Notes: generated from the letters alone by a model not told the origin. A stretch of 64,000 nt of DNA from Paracoccaceae bacterium (GCA_030750975.1 JASMHC010000014.1:186001-250000), one strand, 5' to 3'; numbered from the stretch's first letter, positions 26,184 through 35,803 are shown. Numbers and translations are program-made.

Positions 26184-27896
26184 TCAGATCGGCAGACCGA
26201 CGACAAAGCGCGCGCCCAGCGGTTCCGAGGTGATATCCGCGTCGGTCGGGCGGATGTTTTCGGCCCAGATCACGCCGCCATGCGCTTCGACAATCTGTTT
26301 CGAGATCGCCAGCCCCAGGCCGGAATTATTGCCAAACTGGCCTTCCGGCCGCTCTGAATAAAAGCGTTTGAATATCTTGGTCAGCGCCTGTTCCGGTATT
26401 CCCGGACCGGTGTCTTCCACAACGACAAGCACACGGCTTTCCTTCACGCGGCACCACAATCGGATCGCATCACCCTGTTCGCAAAAGCTGATCGCATTGC
26501 TGATCAGGTTGACAAAAACCTGAGCCAGCCGCGCCTCAAGCCCGCGTAGGGTGACTTCGCTATTCGGTAGGTCGGAAATAAAATCGATCCCTTTGCTGCC
26601 CGCCTCTTGTCCGAGATATTCAGAGAGGTTTTGCAGCATCTTGTTCAGATCAAAGCTTTCTTCCTCTTCCTTGACCAGTTCGGAATCCAAACGCGAGGCG
26701 TTTGAAATATCGCTGACAAGCCGGTCAAGGCGGCGCACGTCGTGATCAATCACATCCAAAAGCCGGTCGCGCTGATCGTCGCGGCGGGCAACGCGCAGCG
26801 TGCCAACGGCCGAGCGAAGGCTGGCCAGCGGGTTCTTGATTTCATGCGCCACGTCGGCTGCGAATTGCTCATTGCTTTCAATACGTTCGTATAGCGCCGA
26901 CACCATGCCCCGTAACGCGCCCGACAGGCGGCCGATTTCATCGGGGCGATTGGTCATATCCGGGATGCGGATGCGGTTATGCGACACGCCGCGACGGTTG
27001 CGGTCGCGCCCGACCTCGGCCGCGTCTGCCAGATCCGTCAGCGGATTGGCGATCAGCGATGCCAGAACAAGGCTAAGACCGATAGACACCAAAATGGCGA
27101 CAAGGAACATTTTCAGCACCTGCTCGCGCTCGCGCTTGAGCATCTGGTCCATGGCAATATCGGTGGTGGCCAGTGCGACCGCGCCAACGATGGCCCCTTG
27201 CTTTCGCACCGGTGATGCCACCGCAAACAGGCTGGCCCCGCTTTGATCCTTCGTGGTCAGAACATCAACGCGCCCCTGCAAAGCGTTGCGCCCCACGGTA
27301 TTTGCCAGGCTGTCCGCTGTCAGACCGTTCGGCTGCAACATCTGCTCGGCACCGACCAGCCGCATCAACCACTCACCGAACCGGTCAATCGTATCGATAA
27401 TGACGAAATCTTCCTGCACGAAATTCGTCACGACGATCGTCAGATCGCCGCCGACGGGACGCCCGGACGCAACAAGGGTTCCGTCCGGTCCAAATACATA
27501 GGCTGTGTGCTGCCCCCGCAAGGCAAGCTGCTCAAGCATATCCCCGGCGTCTTCAACAAGATCCTTGTCCATCCCTTCGATCTGGGCTTCAAGCGCGGAC
27601 ACCACCATTTGCGAAACGCTGACCAGCGCATCTGCCCTTTGGGTCACAAGGCTTTCGCGGGAAGGGTTGAGAAACAGAATTCCGGCCACCAGAATGCCCA
27701 GGGCAATCAGGTTGAACATCACGATCTTCCGCGCCAGCGGAGAACTGTTCAGCGACAGAAACCCGCGACGGCGACGGCCGTCGCGCTGGCTTCCGTCCAA
27801 GGTGCCTTTGGGGCCAATCCAGTCGTCGCCAAGAACGACTTCGTCATTTCTCGGGTGCGCGATCGCGTTTTTCTGATCAAAGTCGGACGAGGCCAT
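26184..27896 (-). CDS. chvG: Sensor histidine kinase ChvG
   Basis: A 570-residue inner-membrane kinase. One helix lies at about residues 58–76, a periplasmic sensory region of ~190 residues follows, then a second helix at about 262–283, a HAMP linker, the phospho-acceptor His351 in ADVAHEIKNPLASL, and an ATPase domain with N (LISNAISF), G1 (DTGPGIP) and G2 (GLGLAISK) boxes. ChvG/ExoS kinases respond to acidity or envelope stress in Rhizobiales. The ATG directly follows the chvI stop codon with no gap. Confidence 0.93.
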   Translation of the reverse strand: MASSDFDQKNAIAHPRNDEVVLGDDWIGPKGTLDGSQRDGRRRRGFLSLNSSPLARKIVMFNLIALGILVAGILFLNPSRESLVTQRADALVSVSQMVVSALEAQIEGMDKDLVEDAGDMLEQLALRGQHTAYVFGPDGTLVASGRPVGGDLTIVVTNFVQEDFVIIDTIDRFGEWLMRLVGAEQMLQPNGLTADSLANTVGRNALQGRVDVLTTKDQSGASLFAVASPVRKQGAIVGAVALATTDIAMDQMLKREREQVLKMFLVAILVSIGLSLVLASLIANPLTDLADAAEVGRDRNRRGVSHNRIRIPDMTNRPDEIGRLSGALRGMVSALYERIESNEQFAADVAHEIKNPLASLRSAVGTLRVARRDDQRDRLLDVIDHDVRRLDRLVSDISNASRLDSELVKEEEESFDLNKMLQNLSEYLGQEAGSKGIDFISDLPNSEVTLRGLEARLAQVFVNLISNAISFCEQGDAIRLWCRVKESRVLVVVEDTGPGIPEQALTKIFKRFYSERPEGQFGNNSGLGLAISKQIVEAHGGVIWAENIRPTDADITSEPLGARFVVGLPI

Positions 27897-28598
27897 TTAC
27901 TCTTCGTTGTATCTGTACCCGATGCCATAAAGCGTTTCGATGGCCGAGAAATCATCATCAACCGTGCGCATCTTCTTACGCAGGCGCTTGATATGGCTGT
28001 CGATGGTACGGTCATCCACATAGACCTGATCGTCATAGGCCACGTCCATCAACTGATCGCGGCTTTTCACGAAACCGGGCCGCTGGGCCAGCGATTGAAG
28101 CAGCAGGAATTCGGTGACCGTCAACGCGACATCCTTGCCTTTCCATGTCACCGAGTGACGCAGCGGGTCCATTGTCAGATCTCCGCGGGTGATGACCTTG
28201 GTTTCTTCGGTCTGGCCGACTTCGTTTGTGTCGATGGCTTCCTGACGGCGCAGCAGCGCCCGGATACGTTCGACCAAAAGCCGTTGCGAAAACGGTTTCT
28301 TGACGTAATCGTCCGCGCCCATCCGAAGGCCCAGAACTTCGTCAATCTCGTCATCTTTCGATGTCAGGAAAATCACCGGCATCGAGGTTTTCTGCCGCAG
28401 CCGCTGCAACAGGTCCATCCCGTCCATCCGGGGCATTTTTATATCCAATACTGCCATATCCGGAAGCTTCTTATTGAATGCATCCAGGGCGGATTGACCG
28501 TCATTATAGGTTTCGACGTCAAACCCCTCAGCCTCAAGCGTCATCGACACAGACGTCAGGATGTTGCGATCATCATCAACCAGCGCAATTCTCGACAT
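27897..28598 (-). CDS. chvI: Response regulator ChvI
   Basis: A 233-residue OmpR-family regulator: receiver domain with Asp52 as phospho-acceptor ([11 protein letters not shown]), the [10 protein letters not shown] segment with conserved Lys, and a C-terminal winged helix ending in [13 protein letters not shown]. It is the first gene of chvI–chvG–hprK–rapZ–EIIA–ptsH. It is divergent from pckA, whose expression depends on ChvI in some relatives, so the shared 321-bp gap deserves attention. Confidence 0.95.
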   Translation of the reverse strand: MSRIALVDDDRNILTSVSMTLEAEGFDVETYNDGQSALDAFNKKLPDMAVLDIKMPRMDGMDLLQRLRQKTSMPVIFLTSKDDEIDEVLGLRMGADDYVKKPFSQRLLVERIRALLRRQEAIDTNEVGQTEETKVITRGDLTMDPLRHSVTWKGKDVALTVTEFLLLQSLAQRPGFVKSRDQLMDVAYDDQVYVDDRTIDSHIKRLRKKMRTVDDDFSAIETLYGIGYRYNEE

Positions 28599-28919
28599 GG
28601 AACCGCTCCTTGCTCTTGTTCTAGTATGCCTGCCTTATTTTTTTGCTAGATATTGGCCCTTTTGGTGCTTTTGATCAACTGCAAACTGCGAATCAGGCGT
28701 TTTTGCCCCCCATGAGGCCCAAATTGTGGTAAACAGGTGCCTAATTGCGGTGCAGAAATTTCCAATCGGCGAAATGGTTGCGCTAAACAATGCAAGTTTG
28801 CGCTAACTGCGCCAAACCGCCCTGTACCGCGTTATTTCGGGCATGTTATTGGAGGCTAGCGAACCGGACTGGCCTGTTCGCTTCCAGTTAACTATCGCGG
28901 CAATAGGAGCGCATACGAA
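28599..28919. promoter_or_regulatory. 321-bp divergent regulatory region, chvI / pckA
   Basis: This gap holds no gene. It contains two exact copies of TTGCGCTAA in the same orientation, at 28778–28786 and 28798–28806, whose starts are 20 bp apart, i.e. on the same helical face. Nearer the pckA start there is an inverted repeat GCGAAC…GTTCGC (28859–28864 with 28876–28881). An AGGAG precedes the pckA ATG. The regulator is not identifiable by eye. Confidence 0.5.
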
Positions 28920-30518
28920 ATGACATCTGGACGGGTAAACCCGCAAAACCGGCTTGAGGATCACGGGATCGAAGGGCTGGGGAATGTCTATTATAACCTT
29001 CTTGAGCCATCTTTGATCGAAGAAGCGCTGAAACGCGGCGAAGGTCATCTGGGTCAAGGTGGCACCTTCCTTGTCAGCACCGGCAAATTCACCGGCCGTT
29101 CCCCCAAGGATAAACACGTGGTGAACACGCCCGACGTGGCGGACCACATCTGGTGGGAAAACAACGCGCAAATGTCGCCCGAAGGGTTTGACGCCCTTTA
29201 TCAGGACATGCTGGCGCATATGAAGGGCAAGGACTATTACGTTCAGGACCTGGTTGGCGGATCGGATCCGGCCTATTCTATCAATGTCCGCATGGTGACC
29301 GAGCTGGCCTGGCACGGGCTATTCATCCGCCACATGCTGCGCCGCCCCGAACGTGACGCGCTGGATGACTTTGTTCAGGACTTCACCGTTATCAACTGCC
29401 CCGGCTTCAAGGCTGATCCGGCCAAGCATGATTGCCGCAGTGAAACCGTTATCGCGATGAATTTTGAACGCAAGATGATCCTGATCGGCGGCACCGAATA
29501 TGCTGGTGAGAACAAGAAATCGGTCTTCACCTTGCTGAATTATATCCTGCCGGAAAAAGGTGTCATGCCGATGCATTGCTCGGCCAATCACGCGATCAAC
29601 AACCCGATCGACACCGCAATTTTCTTTGGTCTTTCGGGCACGGGTAAAACCACCCTGTCGGCTGATCCGGAACGGGTGTTGATCGGCGACGACGAACATG
29701 GCTGGTCGGATCGCGGCACGTTCAACTTCGAAGGCGGCTGTTACGCCAAGACCATCAACCTGTCGGCCGAGGCTGAACCGGAAATCTACGCGACCACGCA
29801 GAAATTCGGCACCGTCATCGAAAACATGGTGTTTGACGAAGAAACACTCGAGCTTGATTTCAAGGATGACAGCCTGACCGCAAATATGCGCTGCGCCTAT
29901 CCGCTTGAGTATATCTCGAACGCCAGTGACACCGCTTTAGGCGGGCATCCGAAAAACATCATCATGCTGACCTGTGATGCCTTCGGTGTACTTCCTCCGA
30001 TCGCGCGACTGACACCGGCGCAGGCGATGTACCACTTCCTGTCGGGCTTCACCTCGAAAGTTGCGGGCACCGAACGCGGTGTGACCGAGCCAGAGCCGAC
30101 CTTTTCGACCTGTTTCGGCGCCCCTTTCATGCCACGCCGTCCGGAAGCTTATGGCAACCTTTTGCGTGAAAAGATCGCCAAGCATGGCGCAACCTGCTGG
30201 CTGGTCAACACCGGCTGGACCGGTGGCGCATATGGAACCGGATCGCGCATGCCGATCCGGGCAACCCGTGCGCTATTGCACGCGGCGCTGGACGGGTCGC
30301 TGGTTGAAAGCACATTCCGCAAGGACCCGAATTTTGGCTTTGACGTTCCGACATCCGTTCAGGGCGTGGCCGAGGTTCTGCTTGATCCACGCCGCACCTG
30401 GGAAGATTCCGAGGCCTATGATGCGCAGGCGCAGAAGCTGGTGCAGATGTTTGCAGACAACTTTGAACAATATGTTCCCTATATCGACGACGATGTGAAA
30501 GCGGCTGCAATCAGCTAA
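28920..30518 (+). CDS. pckA: ATP-dependent phosphoenolpyruvate carboxykinase
   Basis: A 532-residue enzyme that converts oxaloacetate and ATP to phosphoenolpyruvate and CO2, the first committed step of gluconeogenesis. The kinase P-loop GLSGTGKTT is at residues 237–245, with metal and substrate motifs [17 protein letters not shown] and [15 protein letters not shown]. The length and P-loop indicate the ATP-, not GTP-, dependent family. It is followed by a terminator and is divergent from chvI. Confidence 0.97.
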   Translation: MTSGRVNPQNRLEDHGIEGLGNVYYNLLEPSLIEEALKRGEGHLGQGGTFLVSTGKFTGRSPKDKHVVNTPDVADHIWWENNAQMSPEGFDALYQDMLAHMKGKDYYVQDLVGGSDPAYSINVRMVTELAWHGLFIRHMLRRPERDALDDFVQDFTVINCPGFKADPAKHDCRSETVIAMNFERKMILIGGTEYAGENKKSVFTLLNYILPEKGVMPMHCSANHAINNPIDTAIFFGLSGTGKTTLSADPERVLIGDDEHGWSDRGTFNFEGGCYAKTINLSAEAEPEIYATTQKFGTVIENMVFDEETLELDFKDDSLTANMRCAYPLEYISNASDTALGGHPKNIIMLTCDAFGVLPPIARLTPAQAMYHFLSGFTSKVAGTERGVTEPEPTFSTCFGAPFMPRRPEAYGNLLREKIAKHGATCWLVNTGWTGGAYGTGSRMPIRATRALLHAALDGSLVESTFRKDPNFGFDVPTSVQGVAEVLLDPRRTWEDSEAYDAQAQKLVQMFADNFEQYVPYIDDDVKAAAIS

Positions 30519-30540
30519 GCGATCAACGCGGTTTTCAAAA

Positions 30541-30571
30541 AGCGCCCCGTCCGTTTGGTCGGGGCGTCTTT
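30541..30571. terminator. Terminator between pckA and DUF1697 gene
   Basis: CGCCCCG and CGGGGCG form a 7-bp stem (30543–30549 with 30560–30566) followed by TCTTTCATTT. It lies between converging genes and touches the stop codon of the minus-strand gene. Confidence 0.7.
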
Positions 30572-31077
30572 CATTTCAGCATGGCCAAAAGTTTGGTCAC
30601 TGTGTTCAGATTGCGCATCGTACCGGAAGTCGAGCCGGGGGTGACAAGCTTTGACTTGCCCATACCGTTCGGAAACAGGATGTACACCACACTGGGGCCG
30701 GCTGTCAGAACCTCGTCCTTCAAGCCCTTTGCCGCTTGCAGATCGCTTGCGGCGGGCAGGTCATCGACAAACAGGATGCCGCATTGACTAGGGGGATGAT
30801 CACCGAACGGATGACAGGCATGGATTTCAGCCATCGCCTGAAGGTCAAGAACAAATACCCCGACCGGCTTGCCCGCGTAAGTTTCAAGCGCATCTTCCAT
30901 GATCCGACGAACCTTGCCCGCCGCCAATTCCGTTTCAACAACCACATTGCCTGAAGCCAGCAAGGTTTTCGGCTGGGAAAATCCCGCATCCAAACAAAGG
31001 CTGCGCAGGTCTTGCATCGGTAATTTGCCCGTTCCTCCGACATTTACGGCACGCAGCAATATGGCGAGTTTTCTCAT
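30571..31077 (-). CDS. DUF1697 family protein
   Basis: A 168-residue cytoplasmic protein with the DUF1697 start LAILLRAVNVGGTGKLPMQDLR and the GFSQPKTLLASGNVVVET segment; the C-terminal TSGTMRNLNTVTKLLAML is also typical. The family has no assigned function. It is monocistronic, convergent with pckA. Confidence 0.85.
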   Translation of the reverse strand: MRKLAILLRAVNVGGTGKLPMQDLRSLCLDAGFSQPKTLLASGNVVVETELAAGKVRRIMEDALETYAGKPVGVFVLDLQAMAEIHACHPFGDHPPSQCGILFVDDLPAASDLQAAKGLKDEVLTAGPSVVYILFPNGMGKSKLVTPGSTSGTMRNLNTVTKLLAMLK

Positions 31078-31144
31078 GTGGGACGCTCGTGATTTCAGGC
31101 GGTAATGGTCAAGTTAAGCACGCACCAGCATAGGGGCATGTCGA

Positions 31145-31957
31145 TCAGCCCAAAAGCCCGCGCCGTATCAGGTTCAGACCGGCAATCAAAAGAACCAGCA
31201 TCGTCACCCGACCGAAGACCTGTTGGTTGATCCTGTCCTGAATGGCAAAACCAACAACAAGACCCAGCATCGACGGCACCACCAAAAGCGCCGAGAAACG
31301 GGCGGTATCCGTGTTCAGAATACCCGAACCCGTATGGGCCACAGCCAGCGTTATGGCCCCCAGCCCGTAGATTACACCTTGTGTGCGTATCTGTTCGGTC
31401 TTTTCGGTTTTCAGGGCGGTCAGATACATCACCGTGGTCGGTCCCCAGACACTTGAAATTCCACCAAGCGCCCCTGTTATCGCACCAACGCCAATCTGGA
31501 CCGCCGGCGTCGGATTGCCGATGCGCGGTTGCCACCCCATAAGCTGCATTGCAGAAAAACTGAATATCACCACCCCAAGCGATAACAAAAGCATGTTCGA
31601 ATTCACATAAGGCACCGCCTGCGCACTTATGAGCAGCACAATACATGTCGTCAGTATAAATCGACGGTGGGTACGAATAGACTGCAAAACCGCCGGAATC
31701 CCGTATCGAAGCGCCTGCCAGACATTGCCCAGAAGCGTCGGCAGAATCATCGCAGATAAAGCAATTTCAGCGGAAACCAGGCTTCCCAGACCTGACAATA
31801 GGATCAGCGGCAAGGCAAAGCCGACCACGCCTTTGACCACACCGGCCAGCAGTGCGATTGCGAAGACGGCGTAGATTTCGAACGGATCGGAAACGGGTAA
31901 AAAGCCAAACATGTTGACTTGTATCAGCCCTGCCCCCATCCGCACAGCCCATATCAT
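31145..31957 (-). CDS. TauE/SafE family membrane exporter
   Basis: A protein of about 270 residues with roughly eight hydrophobic helices. The segment LLAGVVKGVVGFALPLILL and the second repeat GAITGALGGISSVWGPTTVMYL are the two characteristic glycine-rich blocks of TauE/SafE sulfite/organosulfonate exporters. The substrate is unknown. The start is uncertain: ATG codons occur at 31957, 31939 and 31912, none with a clear ribosome-binding site; the membrane domain begins after the last one. Confidence 0.83.
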   Translation of the reverse strand: MIWAVRMGAGLIQVNMFGFLPVSDPFEIYAVFAIALLAGVVKGVVGFALPLILLSGLGSLVSAEIALSAMILPTLLGNVWQALRYGIPAVLQSIRTHRRFILTTCIVLLISAQAVPYVNSNMLLLSLGVVIFSFSAMQLMGWQPRIGNPTPAVQIGVGAITGALGGISSVWGPTTVMYLTALKTEKTEQIRTQGVIYGLGAITLAVAHTGSGILNTDTARFSALLVVPSMLGLVVGFAIQDRINQQVFGRVTMLVLLIAGLNLIRRGLLG

Positions 31958-32056
31958 CACGCAATTTTCGCAACGATTGATGCGCGGTTTGCGTATTTTT
32001 GTTGCGCTGCGCTTGCAAAGTAATTAAATCATGCTGCAACGTAGAAGGAACAGATG

Positions 32057-33736
32057 ATGCCCCATGACGGACAGGATATCCCGATGACCCAATCCGCTTT
32101 GCTCGCCGATTTGATGACGCTGACCAGTGCGGCCATCCCGCCGGCCGAAAAACTATTTGTTGCGGCCCGTGCGCATGTTCAGGACCGCGTAAGCAAAGAC
32201 GGCCGTGTCAGCGGTGCTCTGCTTGAGGCCAATCAAACCGCCGCCCACGGTCTGGCCTGGCTGGCCACCTATGTGGAAGCGCTGCGACAGATGCAAGCCT
32301 GGGCCGAACGTCTGCAGGCCGACGGTAAATTCGGCGAGATCGAACAGTTGATCCACCAAATCGCCTTTGGCGAATATCTGGCCCAGATGCGCGGCGGCAT
32401 TCCAATGAGCCAGGGCGAGATCATCCGCCTTGCCGATATCGGCGTCGATGCCGCAATGCTGAATACACCCGAGATTGACAGGCTGGTCGCCTTAGCCAAC
32501 ACGCAAGACGCGCGCACCCGACTGGTTGCGCTGATGCAGGATCAGGCCGCCAGCACCACCTTGGGTGCCACGGGGCTTGACGACGAGCTAGAGATGATCC
32601 GCGAACAATTCCGCCGCTTTGCCGTGGAAAAGGTCGAACCCTTTGCTCATGAATGGCACCTGAATGACGAGCTGATCCCGATGGAGATTATCGAGGAACT
32701 GGCCGAGATGGGCGTCTTCGGGCTGACTATCCCCGAAGAATACGGTGGCTTTGGGCTGTCAAAGGCCTCGATGGTCGTGGTGTCCGAGGAATTGTCGCGC
32801 GGCTATATCGGCGTCGGCTCGCTGGGAACACGCTCGGAAATCGCCGCCGAACTGATCGAAGGCGGTGGCACCGATGCGCAGAAAGAATACTGGCTGCCCA
32901 AGATCGCCAGCGCCGAAATTCTGCCGACTGCCGTCTTTACCGAACCGAATACAGGCTCTGATCTTGGCGCACTTCGCACCCGCGCAGTAAAGGACGAGAA
33001 CGGCGATTACAAAGTCACCGGCAACAAGACATGGATCACCCATGCTGCCCGCACCCATATCATGACCCTGCTGGCCCGCACCGATCCCGACACCACCGAT
33101 CACCGCGGATTGTCGATGTTCATCGCCGAGAAAACCCCCGGCACGGACGAAGCGCCTTTTCCAACCGAGGGCATGTCCGGCGGTGAAATCGAGGTGCTGG
33201 GCTATCGCGGCATGAAGGAATACGAGCTGGGCTTTGATAATTTCCACGTCAAAGGCGACAACCTGTTGGGTGGCGAAGAGGGTCAGGGCTTCAAGCAATT
33301 GATGCGCACCTTCGAAGCGGCGCGGATCCAAACCGCCGCCCGTGCCATCGGCGTGGCACAGGCAGCGCTTGATGTGGCCATGCAATACGGTCAGGACCGC
33401 AAACAATTCAGCAAACCGCTGATCGAATTCCCGCGCGTGTCCGGCAAGCTGGCCATGATGGCGGTTGAGATTATGATCGCCCGTCAGCTGACCTATTATT
33501 CCGCCTGGCAGAAAGACCACGGCCATCGCTGCGATCTCGAGGCGGGCATGGCCAAACTGCTCGGCGCCCGCGTGGCATGGGCGGCAGCGGATAATGGCCT
33601 GCAAATCCACGGCGGCAACGGTTTTGCGCTGGAATACAAGATCAGCCGTATCCTGTGCGATGCACGTATCCTGAACATTTTTGAAGGTGCTGCCGAAATT
33701 CAGGCCCAGGTGATTGCCCGCCGGTTGCTTGGGTAA
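32057..33736 (+). CDS. mcd: Acyl-CoA dehydrogenase, (2S)-methylsuccinyl-CoA dehydrogenase type
   Basis: A 559-residue flavoprotein, far longer than the ~380 residues of ordinary acyl-CoA dehydrogenases because of an extra ~180-residue N-terminal helical region. That architecture, together with the YGGFGLSKASMVVVSEELSRGY, TEPNTGSDLGALRTRA and QIHGGNGFALEYKISRILCD blocks, matches methylsuccinyl-CoA dehydrogenase of the ethylmalonyl-CoA pathway. The likely catalytic Glu is 543 (FEGAAEIQ). Electrons would pass to ETF. Two consecutive ATGs follow AGAAGGA; I took the second (32057), the first being 32054. No other specific pathway genes (ccr, ecm) are in the window. Confidence 0.8.
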   Translation: MPHDGQDIPMTQSALLADLMTLTSAAIPPAEKLFVAARAHVQDRVSKDGRVSGALLEANQTAAHGLAWLATYVEALRQMQAWAERLQADGKFGEIEQLIHQIAFGEYLAQMRGGIPMSQGEIIRLADIGVDAAMLNTPEIDRLVALANTQDARTRLVALMQDQAASTTLGATGLDDELEMIREQFRRFAVEKVEPFAHEWHLNDELIPMEIIEELAEMGVFGLTIPEEYGGFGLSKASMVVVSEELSRGYIGVGSLGTRSEIAAELIEGGGTDAQKEYWLPKIASAEILPTAVFTEPNTGSDLGALRTRAVKDENGDYKVTGNKTWITHAARTHIMTLLARTDPDTTDHRGLSMFIAEKTPGTDEAPFPTEGMSGGEIEVLGYRGMKEYELGFDNFHVKGDNLLGGEEGQGFKQLMRTFEAARIQTAARAIGVAQAALDVAMQYGQDRKQFSKPLIEFPRVSGKLAMMAVEIMIARQLTYYSAWQKDHGHRCDLEAGMAKLLGARVAWAAADNGLQIHGGNGFALEYKISRILCDARILNIFEGAAEIQAQVIARRLLG

Positions 33737-33778
33737 GCGACGATTGACCGCCTGCAACTTGGGGGCAATCCATAGTAG

Positions 33779-33813
33779 ACTCTCCTTATGGAAATGCGCT
33801 CCATAAGGAGAGT
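33779..33813 (+). promoter_or_regulatory. Perfect 14-bp inverted repeat sequestering a Shine-Dalgarno
   Basis: ACTCTCCTTATGGA (33779–33792) and TCCATAAGGAGAGT (33800–33813) are exact reverse complements around the 7-nt loop AATGCGC. The 3' arm contains the ribosome-binding site AAGGAG (33805–33810), 6 nt before the ATG at 33817. If the leader is transcribed, the site would be fully base-paired. An operator is the alternative reading. Confidence 0.65.
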
Positions 33814-33816
33814 TAT

Positions 33817-34107
33817 ATGTCACGTAAAACCAAAGACCAAATTCGCGAGACACTTGGTGACGCAGCCATCGGCGCGACCTTGGGAACTGCCATTGGTGGA
33901 CCAGCTGGTGGGGCGATCGGTGCCGCTGCCGGTGCTGTTATGGCACCAGTGGCTGATTCATATGATGGTTGGCAAGAAGAAGAAGCAAACGCAGAAAAAG
34001 CCGAGCAGGAAGCGCGCAAAGAGCAGGCAGAGCTTCAGGCGAAGAAAGATATTGAACAGCAAGCCGCGCTTCATCCTCAGCCAAAACCAACACGCCCCCT
34101 TAGATAG
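33817..34107 (+). CDS. Small glycine-zipper protein
   Basis: A 96-residue protein. Residues about 14–46 form a Gly/Ala-rich hydrophobic stretch with repeated GxxxG spacing (GATLGTAIGGPAGGAIGAAAG), a glycine zipper likely to be one hairpin in or on a membrane. Residues about 52–85 are Glu/Lys/Ala/Gln-rich and likely helical or coiled-coil. No signal peptide is seen. The function is unknown. Its ribosome-binding site lies inside a perfect hairpin, so translation is probably conditional. It follows mcd by about 80 nt and is convergent with the LysR gene. Confidence 0.75.
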   Translation: MSRKTKDQIRETLGDAAIGATLGTAIGGPAGGAIGAAAGAVMAPVADSYDGWQEEEANAEKAEQEARKEQAELQAKKDIEQQAALHPQPKPTRPLR

Positions 34108-34114
34108 CCTCGCC

Positions 34115-35005
34115 TTACCCCTCTCTGGCCCATCGCCGGGCCAGAGACTTGGCCTCTTGCAACAGCGCCTCAAGCACCGGCGTGTTCGGTTCGCGAAGCG
34201 GGGCGATCAATCCGACACGGTGGCTGGCGTCAGGCTCGATGATGGGCGTGGCGCTCAGGCCCGTGCCCCTCAGATAAATCTCGGCCGCTTTCACCGGAAG
34301 TATGGTGGCCCAACCGCCACCCATCACATGGCTGATCAAAACGGTGATCGTGTTGGCCTCGATCCCCGGCTGAACCGAGACTCCGGCCTCGTTCAAATGC
34401 AGATTGATGATCCGGCGGTTCAACATATCGGGCGTCAGCAGACAAAGCGCGAACGCCCCAAGCTCTGCCCATCGGATCGTGTTGCGGCCCGGATCCTCAG
34501 AAGTCACCAGAACGTATTTCTCGGCGTAAAGAGGTTCTGTCACCACCCGCCCCAATGGCTCGTCATCCAGATAGGATACGCCCGCATCAATTTCGAGGTT
34601 CTCCATCATCTCGAGGATCTGCGCCGAAGACCTGGACAGGATCGACAGACGCACATTCGGATGGCTTCGCGCAAAACCCGCCGTCAACTGCGACGATGCC
34701 GACAAGGCCGTCGGGATCACCGCCAGACGCAGATTGCCGGTCAAACCCTGCCGGGCAAAACGCATCTCTTCTTTCATACTCCGGGCGTCGGCGACAATCT
34801 TGCGCGCCCATTCCTGCACCCGCTGGCCTTCGGGGGTCAGCCCGCGAAAACGCGACCCCCGCCAAACCAGCATGACGCCCAATTGTTCCTCAAGCTGCTT
34901 GATCGCCGCCGAAAGCGTCGGTTGCGTCACACCGATTTCCTCGGCGGCTTTTCCAAAATGGCGGGTTTTGGCCAGGGCCAGAAACATCTCAAGCTTGTCA
35001 ATCAT
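34115..35005 (-). CDS. LysR family transcriptional regulator
   Basis: A 296-residue regulator with an N-terminal winged helix ([43 protein letters not shown], quoted here by ends only: MIDKLEMF to LEEQLG, residues 1–43) and a C-terminal effector domain. The start at 35005 overlaps the recO stop by 4 nt (ATGA), so it ends the long housekeeping operon. Upstream open codons lie within recO. The target and effector are unknown; LysR genes usually control a divergent neighbour, but none is present here. Confidence 0.88.
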   Translation of the reverse strand: MIDKLEMFLALAKTRHFGKAAEEIGVTQPTLSAAIKQLEEQLGVMLVWRGSRFRGLTPEGQRVQEWARKIVADARSMKEEMRFARQGLTGNLRLAVIPTALSASSQLTAGFARSHPNVRLSILSRSSAQILEMMENLEIDAGVSYLDDEPLGRVVTEPLYAEKYVLVTSEDPGRNTIRWAELGAFALCLLTPDMLNRRIINLHLNEAGVSVQPGIEANTITVLISHVMGGGWATILPVKAAEIYLRGTGLSATPIIEPDASHRVGLIAPLREPNTPVLEALLQEAKSLARRWAREG

Positions 35006-35730
35006 GCAGCCCGCTTTCTGATCAATGCGACAAGGCGCTCCCGCGCATCCGGCAGGGGCTTTCCAACTTGTTCCGAAGCCACCTTGTGGCGCAGGAAATA
35101 GCCTGTTGTTTCCAACCCGAGGGCTATTTCCGCATCCGGTGCCGCGCCCTCGCCCTTCAGGCAGGGCGGCAAGGGCAAAAGGCGCCCGGCCCAGTCCCCG
35201 GCCCCTTCCGCCGAGACCGCCCGGCCCGTTTTGGGCGACACATAAATCAGCCCCTCGCGCTGGCCTGTAACGGCGCATTTGCCAAGCTCCAAACCATAGC
35301 CCAATTCGGCCAGCAGCGCCTTTTCCCAGCCAAGATAGGCCAAGGGCCAGATGTCATCCTGCCCAAGCAGGTCCAGCAATGGCAGGGTCTGATCATAAAG
35401 CGCCGGATGCGGTTCGCGCTCTGGCAAAGCATATTGCAGCAGGCCCATCACCGCACCGGCACCGGTCAGCGCCAGGCGCCCCCCCATCACCGCAGCCGCG
35501 CGGCTGCGCAAAGGCTCGGCTGTGAAACTGCCGATATGGTCCTCAAGCCGCGCCCGCCACGTCACCGCCACCTGCGAACCGGGCTGCAGCACCGGAGCCA
35601 TTTTCCGGCTTTGCCCGCCGCGTATCACACCGGCATGGACACCGCGTTCCCTTGCGAACACGGTTGCAATCACACTGCTTTCCCCATGCGGGCGCGTGCC
35701 AAGCAATAAGGCGTCATCCTGCCATTCCAT
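35002..35730 (-). CDS. recO: DNA repair protein RecO
   Basis: A 242-residue mediator that helps load RecA onto SSB-coated DNA in the RecFOR pathway. The N-terminal OB-fold start [25 protein letters not shown] and [11 protein letters not shown] are typical of alphaproteobacterial RecO. The ATG at 35730 is chosen from the family; a GTG six codons upstream is in frame. It follows DUF1491 after a gap filled with hairpins and overlaps the LysR gene. Confidence 0.92.
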   Translation of the reverse strand: MEWQDDALLLGTRPHGESSVIATVFARERGVHAGVIRGGQSRKMAPVLQPGSQVAVTWRARLEDHIGSFTAEPLRSRAAAVMGGRLALTGAGAVMGLLQYALPEREPHPALYDQTLPLLDLLGQDDIWPLAYLGWEKALLAELGYGLELGKCAVTGQREGLIYVSPKTGRAVSAEGAGDWAGRLLPLPPCLKGEGAAPDAEIALGLETTGYFLRHKVASEQVGKPLPDARERLVALIRKRAA

Positions 35731-35774
35731 CGGACCACAATCCAGCACCCAAGCAGAATGTCAAACCCTCTTGG

Positions 35775-35803
35775 CTTTCACTTTTTCAAAAATACTTCGG
35801 GGG
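35775..35803 (-). repeat. Dispersed intergenic motif, copy 2
   Basis: On the minus strand CCCCCGAAGTATTTTTGAA continues into AAAGTGAAAG, closely matching copy 1 at 6742–6769. It lies between the DUF1491 gene and recO. Confidence 0.5.

Noticed and set aside
27243-28649. 468-codon plus-strand frame opposite chvG and chvI
   Set aside because: It is fully antisense to two confident genes and shows no family features.
32013-32018. TTGCAA before mcd as a RamB/PccR-type site
   Set aside because: The described site is paired TTTGCAAA; here only a 6-bp core occurs once, which is expected by chance.
32759-33853. 364-codon minus-strand frame opposite mcd
   Set aside because: Antisense to a strongly supported acyl-CoA dehydrogenase and without domain features.
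33788-35101. 437-codon plus-strand frame starting in the hairpin loop
   Set aside because: It overlaps the glycine-zipper gene in another frame and then runs antisense to the LysR gene; translation looks like GC-rich noise.
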